Assembly: GCA_030950835.1 (NCBI GenBank)
Contig: JAUZQU010000160.1
Location: 1 to 7,677 of the forward strand
DNA length: 7,677 nucleotides
Direction of reading: 5' to 3'
Source of the DNA: Mariprofundaceae bacterium
GTDB taxonomy: Bacteria; Pseudomonadota; Zetaproteobacteria; Mariprofundales; Mariprofundaceae
Each line of letters opens with the position of its first letter. Positions within the stretch are counted from its first letter, which is position 1. A program made the position numbers and the translations under genes. The notes below the pieces were generated by a model. It saw only the letters and a program-made list of their open reading frames with translations. It did no database searches and was not told the DNA's origin. Below, in pieces: positions 1 to 5,510 of this stretch.

Positions 1-2
1 AA

Positions 3-431
3 AGCAAAAAAGTAGAGATTCTTTTTGTCGAAGATGCGCAGTTTTTCCGCCATTTGGTCATTCCTGTGTTGGAGTCTATGAACTTTTCCATCCGCACCGC
101 CAAAGATGGTCAACAAGCTTGCGACATCTTGCGCAATTATACACCTGACCTCATCCTCACCGACATCGAAATGCCCAATATGAATGGTATTGAGCTTGCC
201 AAATGGGTCAAAGAGCAGCCTGCTTTACACATGATTCCCGTCATCGCCCTCACAGGCACTAAAAACAAACATATTGAGCTAGAAAACGATATGTTTGAAG
301 ATGTATTGGTCAAGCTGGATAGGCAATCTTTGGTTGCATCGTTGGCTAAAGTTTTAGAAAAGTATCAACACCAAACACCAGCTGAGCAAGCCACTGGGAA
401 ACCCAGTATGCCTGCTTTAAGCTACACTTAA
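3..431 (+). CDS. cheA: Chemotaxis histidine kinase CheA, C-terminal receiver domain (5' end outside window)
   Basis: The reading frame is open from the first base of the window and has no convincing start, so this is the 3' end of a longer gene; the TTG at 54 lies inside the receiver fold and is not a start. The 142 visible residues form a response-regulator receiver domain: acidic pair E10/D11 in FVEDAQFF, phospho-acceptor D54 in LTDIEMPNMNG, T84 and K104 (numbered from the first full codon). The ending VKLDRQSLVASL, after an acidic stretch, resembles the receiver fused to the C-terminus of hybrid CheA proteins, and FVEDAQFFR fits that class. Position directly upstream of cheW supports CheA. 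Such a domain usually acts as an internal phosphate acceptor tuning CheY and CheB phosphorylation. A CheV (CheW-receiver fusion) or a stand-alone receiver is the alternative, because the kinase core is not visible. A short Pro/Thr-rich tail follows the domain. Confidence 0.8.
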   Translation, partial: SKKVEILFVEDAQFFRHLVIPVLESMNFSIRTAKDGQQACDILRNYTPDLILTDIEMPNMNGIELAKWVKEQPALHMIPVIALTGTKNKHIELENDMFEDVLVKLDRQSLVASLAKVLEKYQHQTPAEQATGKPSMPALSYT

Positions 432-444
432 ATCGAGGTTGTTT

Positions 445-957
445 ATGACACAAGCACTCACCCCCATCACCGATGCAACTACCCAGTCAGCCACCGAGTT
501 ACTCACCTGCCGCGTGGGTCAACAATGGATAGGTTTTCGTGTACAACAAGTCCGAGAAGTCGTCAGCCAGCAGCAACGTACTGTCATGCCTATGGCACCT
601 ATGGCAGTAGCAGGTTTGATTAATTTACGCGGTAAAGTCATCACTGAGCTGGATATTCGGCGGGTGGTGGGTTTAGAGCAGCGTCCCACAGATGCAGATT
701 TTCATGTTGCCATCGTGGAAACATCCAGCGGTGAAGATTTTGGTTTGGTGGTCGATGATGTGGGTGAAGTGGTGGTGATGAATGAAGATTTATTTGAAGC
801 TACCCCGCGTTCGTTGGATGAAGTTTGGCGGCAGGTCAGTGATGGTGTATTAAAACAACAAGATAGGGTGTTGGTCTTGGTGAATGTAGATAGATTCATT
901 GCTTTAACCATTCCTAACCTCAATCCACAAGATAACCATGACATCACGCTACATTAA
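445..957 (+). CDS. cheW: Chemotaxis coupling protein CheW
   Basis: Encodes a 170-residue CheW-like adaptor, the cytoplasmic scaffold that links methyl-accepting chemotaxis receptors to the CheA kinase. The start chosen is the ATG at 445, six bases after a GAGG ribosome-binding site (435-438); a TTG at 439 in the same frame touches that site and is unlikely. After a Thr/Gln-rich, probably disordered first 17 residues comes one CheW domain: the beta-strand segment LLTCRVGQQWIGFRV (about 19-33), VREVV, and the hallmark GLINLRGKVITELDIRR (about 57-73), where R62 in NLRG matches the conserved receptor/kinase-contact motif. The segment EDFGLVVDDVGEVVVM (about 96-111) matches the second subdomain. 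The length is typical of a single-domain CheW. It lies 13 bp after the cheA fragment and 9 bp before cheY, so it is almost certainly cotranscribed. Confidence 0.93.
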   Translation: MTQALTPITDATTQSATELLTCRVGQQWIGFRVQQVREVVSQQQRTVMPMAPMAVAGLINLRGKVITELDIRRVVGLEQRPTDADFHVAIVETSSGEDFGLVVDDVGEVVVMNEDLFEATPRSLDEVWRQVSDGVLKQQDRVLVLVNVDRFIALTIPNLNPQDNHDITLH

Positions 958-961
958 GGAG
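956..961 (+). promoter_or_regulatory. Ribosome-binding site of cheY, overlapping the cheW stop
   Basis: The sequence AAGGAG begins on the last two bases of the cheW TAA stop codon and sits five bases before the cheY ATG at 967. It is the best Shine-Dalgarno match in the chemotaxis run. Its overlap with the stop suggests that ribosomes finishing cheW help initiate cheY. Confidence 0.8.
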
Positions 962-966
962 ATACC

Positions 967-1344
967 ATGAGAAAAGCATTGATAGTGGACGACGCTAAAG
1001 TCGTTCGTGTTTCTTTAAGCAGAATCATGAAACAGCTGGGCTTTGAAACCTTAGAAGCTGCCGATGGTCAGCAAGCTATAGATCAAATAGCTGCACATCC
1101 TGATACCTGTTTAATCATGTTGGATTGGAATATGCCCGTGATGAATGGTTATGATTTTCTATTGCACCTAAGGTCTATTCCCGAACATGTCACCCAGCCC
1201 AAAGTGGTCATGGTGACTACAGAAACAGGCATGAACTCCATGCTCAAAGCTTTAGCTGCAGGTGCAGATGAATACATTATGAAACCCTTTGACAAGGATA
1301 TGATTGCTGGAAAGCTGGATATTCTTGGCATTGATTATGATTAA
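967..1344 (+). CDS. cheY: Chemotaxis response regulator CheY
   Basis: A 125-residue single-domain receiver with no output domain, the usual size of CheY. All phosphorylation-site residues are present: D8 and D9 (metal binding), D53 (phospho-acceptor, in LDWNMPVMNG), T84 in VTTE and K106 in MKPF. When phosphorylated by CheA it is expected to bind the flagellar switch protein FliM and alter motor rotation. The M-P-x-M-N-G and G-A-D-E-Y-I-M-K-P-F signatures are intact, so this should be a functional phosphoryl acceptor. It follows cheW by 9 bp with a strong ribosome-binding site and precedes cheB by 45 bp. Its place in an operon with cheA, cheW, cheB and cheR makes a chemotaxis role far more likely than a generic receiver. 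Whether it is the motor-binding CheY or a phosphate sink cannot be told from sequence alone. Confidence 0.92.
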   Translation: MRKALIVDDAKVVRVSLSRIMKQLGFETLEAADGQQAIDQIAAHPDTCLIMLDWNMPVMNGYDFLLHLRSIPEHVTQPKVVMVTTETGMNSMLKALAAGADEYIMKPFDKDMIAGKLDILGIDYD

Positions 1345-1389
1345 TATATGGGCTATTTTTATCACCATCCACCGTTTATTTGAGTTGCC

Positions 1390-2448
1390 ATGAATCTACT
1401 TATTGTCGATGATGACATCAGTTTTAGAACCTTTATGCGCCAATGTCTGCGTGAATTAGAGGGTATCCAAGTTGTCGGTACGGCAGGTCATGGCAGAGAT
1501 GCTTTGCTCAAGATGCAACAATTAAAACCTAATTTGGTGACGTTGGACATGGATATGCCGCATTTCAATGCCATTGAAATATTGCATAAAATGCAGCTAG
1601 ACTTTCCACATATACGCGTAATCATCATCGCTTCTAGCACAGAAACCGATGCCCAGCGTACCGTGGCTGCCTTAGAAGCTGGCGCATACGATTTCATCTT
1701 AAAACCCGAAGGCAAAACCCTTCAACACCAACACAGCTTCCAAGAAAAGTTGTTTCCAGCCATGCAACAAGCGCAATCTGTAAGTAAGGTAGTAGGCTTA
1801 CAACCGCGCAAGGCTGCCGTCAATAAAATACCTGCTCCTAAGCTCCTGCCCAATTCTAGCCGCGCTACACGTCCAGACATCGTGGCTATTGGTTCAAGCA
1901 CAGGTGGTCCTGCTGCTTTACACCAACTACTCACCCAACTACCCGCAAACTTCCCTACCCCCATCACCATCACCCAACACATGCCTAAGATGTTCCTTGC
2001 CTCGCTCGCCCAACGCATTGATAAAGATAGCCCTTTAACTTGTAAGCTGGCTCAAGATGGTGAAACCTTAAAAGCAGGTCGTATTTATCTCGCTCCAGGT
2101 GATACACACATGAAAATCGAGCGCCAAGGTGTCTATTTAGCTATCGCCTTAGAAGCAGGTGAGCGTGTTCACCATTGTATTCCTGCAGTAGATGTCACTT
2201 ACCACTCTCTGGCTGCCCTTGCCCCGCGTATCAAAACTTTAGCAGTAGTGCTTACAGGCATGGGCAATGATGGTGCTTTGGGTGCCAAAGCGCTTGCCGA
2301 CAAAAAGAGTATCGTCATCGCCCAAGATAAAAACAGCAGCACAGTCTGGGGAATGCCCGGAGAAACCGTGCGTTTAGGGGCTGCTCAAGAGGTGTTACCT
2401 TTAGAAGACATCGCCCAAGCTTTGTGTAGACATGTAGGTTTATCCTGA
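1390..2448 (+). CDS. cheB: Chemotaxis protein-glutamate methylesterase/glutamine deamidase CheB
   Basis: A 352-residue two-domain enzyme that removes methyl groups from (and deamidates) receptor glutamyl sites, giving adaptation. Residues 1-106 are a receiver domain with D7/D8/D9, phospho-acceptor D53, T84 and K105. A linker (about 107-160) rich in Gln, Lys and Pro follows. Residues 161-350 are the methylesterase domain with the catalytic triad visible as S170 (GSSTGGP), H197 (TQHMP) and D294 (GMGNDG), plus the conserved PAVDVTYHS motif around D268. Full length for the family. One oddity is that the receiver loop after the phospho-site reads MPHFNAIEIL, with alanine where MPxMDG usually has glycine. 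The ATG at 1390 is used because the family N-terminus MNLLIVDDD starts there; it has only a weak ribosome-binding site. The stop overlaps the cheR start. Confidence 0.95.
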   Translation: MNLLIVDDDISFRTFMRQCLRELEGIQVVGTAGHGRDALLKMQQLKPNLVTLDMDMPHFNAIEILHKMQLDFPHIRVIIIASSTETDAQRTVAALEAGAYDFILKPEGKTLQHQHSFQEKLFPAMQQAQSVSKVVGLQPRKAAVNKIPAPKLLPNSSRATRPDIVAIGSSTGGPAALHQLLTQLPANFPTPITITQHMPKMFLASLAQRIDKDSPLTCKLAQDGETLKAGRIYLAPGDTHMKIERQGVYLAIALEAGERVHHCIPAVDVTYHSLAALAPRIKTLAVVLTGMGNDGALGAKALADKKSIVIAQDKNSSTVWGMPGETVRLGAAQEVLPLEDIAQALCRHVGLS

Positions 2449-3272
2449 TGAGAAGCACAGAGTTCAACTGGTTTAGAACCTTCTTAGAGCAACAAAGTGG
2501 CATTATCATCAGTGAAGATAAGTTGTATTTGGTGCAATCAAGGTTAAAACCTTTATTGCGACAACATCAAATCTCCGACTTAAACCAGTTGGCTAAGCAC
2601 ATTAAGTACCATGCCTCATCCGATATTTCCCAACAGGCCATTGATGCCATGACCACCAACGAAACCTTGTTTTTTCGTGACCAATATCCTTATGATGCCT
2701 TAGAAACCCTTGTTTTTCCTGAGCTTTCCCATGCAAAAGGCATCAGTTCACCTATCCATATCTGGTCAGCCGCTGCTTCGCGTGGTCAAGAAGCCTATTC
2801 GATTGCCATTGCGGCAAATGAATCCATTGCCCAAGCCCAAAAACGGGTTCGCATTTTGGGTACAGACTTATCCCCAACCGCCATCGCTTATGCCAAAGCG
2901 GCTATTTATTCACAAATGGAAGTGCAGCGTGGTATGCCTGTCACCCGTTTGGTGCGTTTCTTTAGCCAACAAGGCACGCACTGGCATGTTGCCAAGGACA
3001 TCAAAAATATGGTGCAGTTCGAAACTGCCAACTTAACCGAAGATAAGCTGGTCAGCCAAGTCCGCCGTTTTGGTCCTTTTGATGTGGTTTTCTTGCGCAA
3101 TGTATTGATTTACTTTTCTGCTGAAGAACGAAAAAAAGTCATTGATCGTATTGCCCGCAGTATGCGCAAAGGTGGTTATTTAATCACAGGTGCAACTGAA
3201 ACACCCGAAGGTTTGAACTCAAAATGGGAGGCAGTATTGTTCAAAGGGAAACGTTTGTGGAAACTTCAATAA
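2448..3272 (+). CDS. cheR: Chemotaxis protein-glutamate O-methyltransferase CheR
   Basis: A 274-residue S-adenosylmethionine-dependent methyltransferase that methylates receptor glutamates, opposing CheB. Residues about 5-70 form the small N-terminal helical CheR domain (FRTFLEQQSGIIIS...LVQSRL). The linker motif TTNETLFFRD (69-78) is a family hallmark. The methyltransferase domain follows with IWSAAASRGQEAYSIA (SAM-binding loop), LGTDLSPTAIAYA (acidic residue contacting SAM), the QRGMP motif, FDVVFLRNVLIYF and GGYLITGATE. The SAM loop reads SRGQEAYS where E. coli-type CheR has STGEEPYS, a tolerated variation in this loop as far as I know. No TPR or receptor-pentapeptide-binding extension is present. 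The ATG shares its first base with the last base of the cheB TGA (TGATG), indicating translational coupling and equal dosing of the opposing enzymes. This is the last gene of the run. Confidence 0.95.
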   Translation: MRSTEFNWFRTFLEQQSGIIISEDKLYLVQSRLKPLLRQHQISDLNQLAKHIKYHASSDISQQAIDAMTTNETLFFRDQYPYDALETLVFPELSHAKGISSPIHIWSAAASRGQEAYSIAIAANESIAQAQKRVRILGTDLSPTAIAYAKAAIYSQMEVQRGMPVTRLVRFFSQQGTHWHVAKDIKNMVQFETANLTEDKLVSQVRRFGPFDVVFLRNVLIYFSAEERKKVIDRIARSMRKGGYLITGATETPEGLNSKWEAVLFKGKRLWKLQ

Positions 3273-3279
3273 ACAGGTT

Positions 3280-4161
3280 TCACACCTCTGGCAACAAACT
3301 CTCCACATACGCTTCTGCGTCAAAAGGCATCAAGTCTTCCAAGCTTTCGCCCACACCCACATAACGCACAGGCAGTTGAAACTTCGCACAAAGTTGCAAT
3401 AAAATACCACCCTTACCCGTCCCATCCAACTTGGTCACAATTAAACCTGTGGTATGCACCACTTCACGAAACTTCTCCACCTGCATCAGCGCATTTTGCC
3501 CCGTTCCCCCATCCACCACGTGCCATACTTCATGTGGGGCATCAGGCAAGGCTTTGCGAATCACCCTATGCACTTTTGCCAACTCATTCATCAAACCTGT
3601 ATCGGTTTGCACCCGCCCTGCAGTATCAATAATCACCACATCATACGCCTTGGCTATACCTCGGCTGATGGTATCAAAAGCAACCGATGCAGGGTCTGCA
3701 CCTTCACCTTGTCGTACCATATCTGCACCTGCACGCTGCACCCAAACTGCCAACTGCTCCACTGCCGCCGCTCGAAAGGTATCCGCAGCGCCAATCAACA
3801 CTTTTTTACCTTGTGCGGCATACATATTTGCCAACTTGCCAATCGTGGTGGTCTTTCCCGTACCATTCACCCCTGCTACCAGCAACACAAATGGTCCAGA
3901 AGATGCCTCCATTTGGGGTTGTTCAAGCTTCATTGTCTTGACCATCTGCTCGCGTAAACTGTGCAAAGGTTGTTTGGACTTTTTGGCTTGTTCAACCCAC
4001 TCCATGACCAAAGAAGCACCACAATCTGCCATAATCAAGCCATCTTCAATATCTGCCCACTGTGCATCCGAAAGTTTGTCTGCCTTCATACTCGGAAACA
4101 TCGCACTCAAACTCTCTCGGCTTTTCCGCATGCCTTGACCCAAACGACCCAATATCGACAT
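3280..4161 (-). CDS. ftsY: Signal recognition particle receptor FtsY
   Basis: A 293-residue SRP-type GTPase that docks SRP-ribosome complexes at the inner membrane for cotranslational insertion. The first 20 residues (ILGRLGQGMRKSRESLSAMF) resemble the amphipathic membrane-targeting helix that precedes the N domain. The GTPase signatures are GVNGTGKTTT (97-106), ADTFRAAAVEQL (126-137), DTAGR (179-183), TKLDG (243-247) and the FtsY-type ending GVGESLEDLMPF (269-280), which argues against Ffh or FlhF. The protein is short because it lacks the long acidic A domain of enterobacterial FtsY. Two motifs differ from the usual form: VVDGGTGQNA where VLDATTGQNA is common, and DGTGKGG for DGTAKGG. Start: ATG at 4161 lies seven bases after a GAGG; the adjacent ATG at 4164 is equally possible, and ATG at 4197 would add 12 residues with no family match. 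The gene is convergent with cheR, stops 7 bp apart, with no room for a conventional terminator. Confidence 0.93.
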   Translation of the reverse strand: MSILGRLGQGMRKSRESLSAMFPSMKADKLSDAQWADIEDGLIMADCGASLVMEWVEQAKKSKQPLHSLREQMVKTMKLEQPQMEASSGPFVLLVAGVNGTGKTTTIGKLANMYAAQGKKVLIGAADTFRAAAVEQLAVWVQRAGADMVRQGEGADPASVAFDTISRGIAKAYDVVIIDTAGRVQTDTGLMNELAKVHRVIRKALPDAPHEVWHVVDGGTGQNALMQVEKFREVVHTTGLIVTKLDGTGKGGILLQLCAKFQLPVRYVGVGESLEDLMPFDAEAYVESLLPEV

Positions 4162-4216
4162 CATTACCCCTCTTCCATTCAATCTACGCCCATTCAAGCG
4201 AGCTATATTTATTACT

Positions 4217-4335
4217 GTAGCTGTTCAGCTTGACCATATTTAGTTCGCTGCCAAGGAAAAAGGCGCAGCATACTCCTGTATGTGAGCATTTTTGACGCAG
4301 GAAGCGGGCAAAATATGGTCAAGCTGAATAGTTAC
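4217..4335. repeat. Long imperfect palindrome (REP/MITE-like) between ftsY and the nucleotidase gene
   Basis: About 119 bp with a perfect 18-bp terminal inverted repeat: TTCAGCTTGACCATATTT at 4224-4241 against its reverse complement at 4311-4328. Allowing two G-U pairs, the stem extends to 4217/4335. Pairing continues inward (4243-4249 with 4303-4309, then 4251-4252 with 4300-4301). An A5/T5 pair at 4257-4261 and 4289-4293 flanks a central small hairpin, CATAC at 4269-4273 and GTATG at 4278-4282 with a TCCT loop. The word TTACT occurs just outside on both sides (4212-4216, 4332-4336), possibly a short target duplication but easily chance. There is no coding capacity. It separates divergent genes, so it is not in a normal terminator position and could affect both promoters. 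The size and shape fit a dispersed intergenic palindrome or non-autonomous element; copy number cannot be seen here. Confidence 0.75.
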
Positions 4336-4342
4336 TATTTAC

Positions 4343-4386
4343 CAAGCTTAGACATTTGGCAAGTAGATTCATGCAGACTAAGCTTG
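4343..4386. repeat. 9-bp inverted repeat just upstream of the nucleotidase start
   Basis: CAAGCTTAG at 4343-4351 and its exact complement CTAAGCTTG at 4378-4386 are separated by 26 bp, and the second arm ends four bases before the ATG at 4391. In mRNA this could form a hairpin next to the start codon; in DNA it could be an operator. Because the core AAGCTT is itself palindromic, the arms also read as direct repeats of six bases, which lowers its significance. Confidence 0.4.
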
Positions 4387-4390
4387 CGCC

Positions 4391-5041
4391 ATGTTAAAAT
4401 CATATCCCTTCACCCTAGCCGTCATCGATTTAGATAATACGCTTTATGCTGCCAACAATGGTGTGTTTGCACGCATGGATCAACGTATGAATACTTATAT
4501 TTGCCGTGAACTGGGGCTACAAGCTGAGCAAGCCAATGCCTTACGTCTGCGATATTGGCAACAATATGGGTCAACACTTAAAGGTTTGATGCTGCATCAC
4601 CAGCAAGCAGCAGAGCCATTTTTAGACGAAGTTCACGACATCCAAGCCCATGAACTATTAACAGCTGACCCACAGCTCAACCAAATGCTGACCGCTTTAA
4701 CTGTCACCAAAGTCATCCATACCAATGGCACCCAACAACATGCCGAAAGCATTTTAACTGCCTTGGGCATACGCCATCATTTTGCGCGTATTTACGATAT
4801 TCGTTTCAATGATTACACCCCAAAACCCTGCTCCGACACCTTATTGCAGCTCTTTGCCGCCGAAAAAGTCGCAGCACATCAAGCATTGGTCATTGATGAT
4901 ATGCCCGATAATTTACAAGCCGCCCAACACCTCGGTGCCCAAACAGCATGGATACATCAAGGGGAAAAACATGGTAGTCATACATGGGATATGGCTGCAA
5001 AATCAATGTTGGATTTAGACTTTGAATCACAAGTGTCATAA
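4391..5041 (+). CDS. HAD-family hydrolase, probable pyrimidine 5'-nucleotidase
   Basis: A 216-residue haloacid-dehalogenase-type phosphatase with the motifs of the pyrimidine 5'-nucleotidase (SDT1-like) branch, which removes phosphate from nucleoside monophosphates such as UMP and CMP. Motif I is DLDNTLY with catalytic D13 and D15; motif II is HTNGT (T111/N112); the motif III lysine is K145 in YTPKP; motif IV is DDMPDN (D169/D170). The cap region is helical and inserted between motifs I and II. It contains GSTLKGL (60-66) and FLDEVHDI (77-84), which are typical of this branch and distinguish it from phosphoglycolate phosphatase. The protein is cytoplasmic, with no signal peptide or membrane segment. 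The ATG at 4391 starts just ahead of motif I at the expected distance, but no good ribosome-binding site precedes it. It has no close gene partner: the palindrome lies upstream and a spacer downstream. A role in phosphoglycolate salvage seems less likely given the motifs. Substrate is inferred from the family only. Confidence 0.85.
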   Translation: MLKSYPFTLAVIDLDNTLYAANNGVFARMDQRMNTYICRELGLQAEQANALRLRYWQQYGSTLKGLMLHHQQAAEPFLDEVHDIQAHELLTADPQLNQMLTALTVTKVIHTNGTQQHAESILTALGIRHHFARIYDIRFNDYTPKPCSDTLLQLFAAEKVAAHQALVIDDMPDNLQAAQHLGAQTAWIHQGEKHGSHTWDMAAKSMLDLDFESQVS

Positions 5042-5101
5042 AAACAACATTTCAATAGAAATAAACACAACCACACTTTATGAAGCCGAACCTGTTCACC
5101 A

Positions 5102-5115
5102 CTATTTGCAAATAG
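5102..5115. promoter_or_regulatory. Perfect 14-bp palindrome (CTATTTG/CAAATAG) in the spacer after the nucleotidase gene
   Basis: A perfect dyad with no spacer in an AT-rich stretch (5042-5208) that holds no convincing gene. It lies 61 bp after the nucleotidase stop and about 94 bp before the first small reading frame. It could be a protein-binding operator for the downstream small genes. As an RNA hairpin it would be weak and is not followed directly by a T-run, although an A-rich stretch (5122-5135) follows, so a terminator acting on minus-strand transcripts is conceivable. Confidence 0.35.
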
Positions 5116-5208
5116 GCAGCTATAAAAAAATAAAAATGCCAGCAGTTAAACAGACTTAGCATAAATACTGACAAATATAGTCACATTATACAAGCAAGAA
5201 ACAAAGCT

Positions 5209-5352
5209 ATGATTGCCATTGGTGAAGATATTGATAACGTTCGCCGTGGGGAAGGGTTCATCACCCTCGCTGCGCAAGTAGCAGACACCGATCAAGCGGC
5301 ACTCCTTTTTCGTTTTGGTCGGTGTCGGGGCGCATTTCAACGATGTTTTTAA
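5209..5352 (+). CDS. Small hypothetical reading frame (47 aa), possibly the front part of a broken or frameshifted gene
   Basis: ATG at 5209 to TAA at 5350-5352. The first 35 codons look coding: an acidic start (MIAIGEDIDNVRRGEGF) followed by ITLAAQVADTDQAALLFRF, with codons like those of neighbouring genes. The last ten or so codons change character, giving RCRGAFQRCF with CGG, CGA and two cysteines. In the next frame over the same stretch the translation instead reads VLVGVGAHFNDVFKGATM and runs on into the following small gene. I do not recognise the family. No strong ribosome-binding site precedes the ATG. The stretch is also rich in hairpins, so it may be a structured RNA leader rather than a gene. 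Treat as a tentative gene or pseudogene fragment. Confidence 0.3.
   Translation: MIAIGEDIDNVRRGEGFITLAAQVADTDQAALLFRFGRCRGAFQRCF
5253..5326 (+). ncRNA. Run of hairpins, candidate structured leader of the small membrane-protein gene
   Basis: Three stems lie in sequence: AGGGT/ACCCT (5253-5257 with 5263-5267, five-base loop), CTGC/GCAG (5270-5273 with 5281-5284, sharing one base with the next stem), and a 12-pair stem GACACCGATCAA with TTGGTCGGTGTC (5284-5295 with 5315-5326, one G-U pair). The last stem ends 25 bases before the AAGGGGG ribosome-binding site of the gene at 5363. The layout resembles a cis-regulatory leader, but I match it to no known riboswitch class, and the same bases also carry the small frame at 5209-5352. 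Confidence 0.3.
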
Positions 5353-5362
5353 GGGGGCTACA

Positions 5363-5506
5363 ATGTCAATCGCTACAACACGCAAAAGCTTCACCCAGCA
5401 TGTTAAAAGCATACTGAGCAGCCACTATTTTGCCGTTGCAACTACAGTCATCACCTTATCCATGTTTTACCCTGTATTATCAGGCTTGGGTGTCATTACA
5501 CGTTAA
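5363..5506 (+). CDS. Small hypothetical single-pass membrane protein (47 aa)
   Basis: ATG at 5363 follows a good ribosome-binding site (AAGGGGG, 5351-5357) at five bases. The product has a basic, polar N-terminus (MSIATTRKSFTQHVKSILSS) and then a hydrophobic segment (about residues 22-45, HYFAVATTVITLSMFYPVLS and onward), ending in Arg. One transmembrane helix with the positively charged end inside is the simplest reading. I do not recognise the family. The same frame stays open upstream to a TTG at 5315, and the upstream part appears to continue the frame of the 5209 reading frame after a +1 shift, so this may be the C-terminal half of a larger gene. The stop is 4 bp from the cbbR stop on the opposite strand. 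Its proximity to the carbon-fixation module is suggestive at most. Confidence 0.5.
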   Translation: MSIATTRKSFTQHVKSILSSHYFAVATTVITLSMFYPVLSGLGVITR

Positions 5507-5510
5507 AAGC

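Noticed and set aside
54..431. Treating the first gene as a complete 125-residue protein starting at TTG 54
   Set aside because: The receiver fold, including its essential acidic pair, extends upstream of this codon in an uninterrupted frame to the window edge.
3271..3280. AAACAGGTTT mini-palindrome between cheR and ftsY as a bidirectional terminator
   Set aside because: The stem has only four A/T-rich pairs plus a two-base loop and no GC core, which is too weak for an intrinsic terminator.
3431..4138. Long + strand open frame (235 codons) antisense to ftsY
   Set aside because: It is the exact shadow of the conserved ftsY GTPase. Its translation is Cys/Ser/Thr-rich with no recognisable domain, and there is no ribosome-binding site.
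4217..4335. The long palindrome as an ordinary rho-independent terminator
   Set aside because: It lies between the starts of two divergent genes, so no upstream transcript needs termination here, and no T-run follows either outer arm.
5042..5208. Short leader peptides (for example an 11-codon frame beginning at the ATG near 5080)
   Set aside because: Very short frames are expected by chance in any sequence. There is no ribosome-binding site and no run of regulatory codons.
5221..5362. Known riboswitch classes (cobalamin, fluoride, yybP-ykoY, guanidine) for the hairpin-rich leader
   Set aside because: I compared the conserved cores I remember and none fits; only generic hairpins are visible.
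5146..5412. Minus-strand 88-codon frame in the small-gene region
   Set aside because: It has no ribosome-binding site and an unremarkable low-complexity translation, and it overlaps the better supported + strand small gene with its AAGGGGG site. It cannot be fully excluded because none of the frames here has known relatives.
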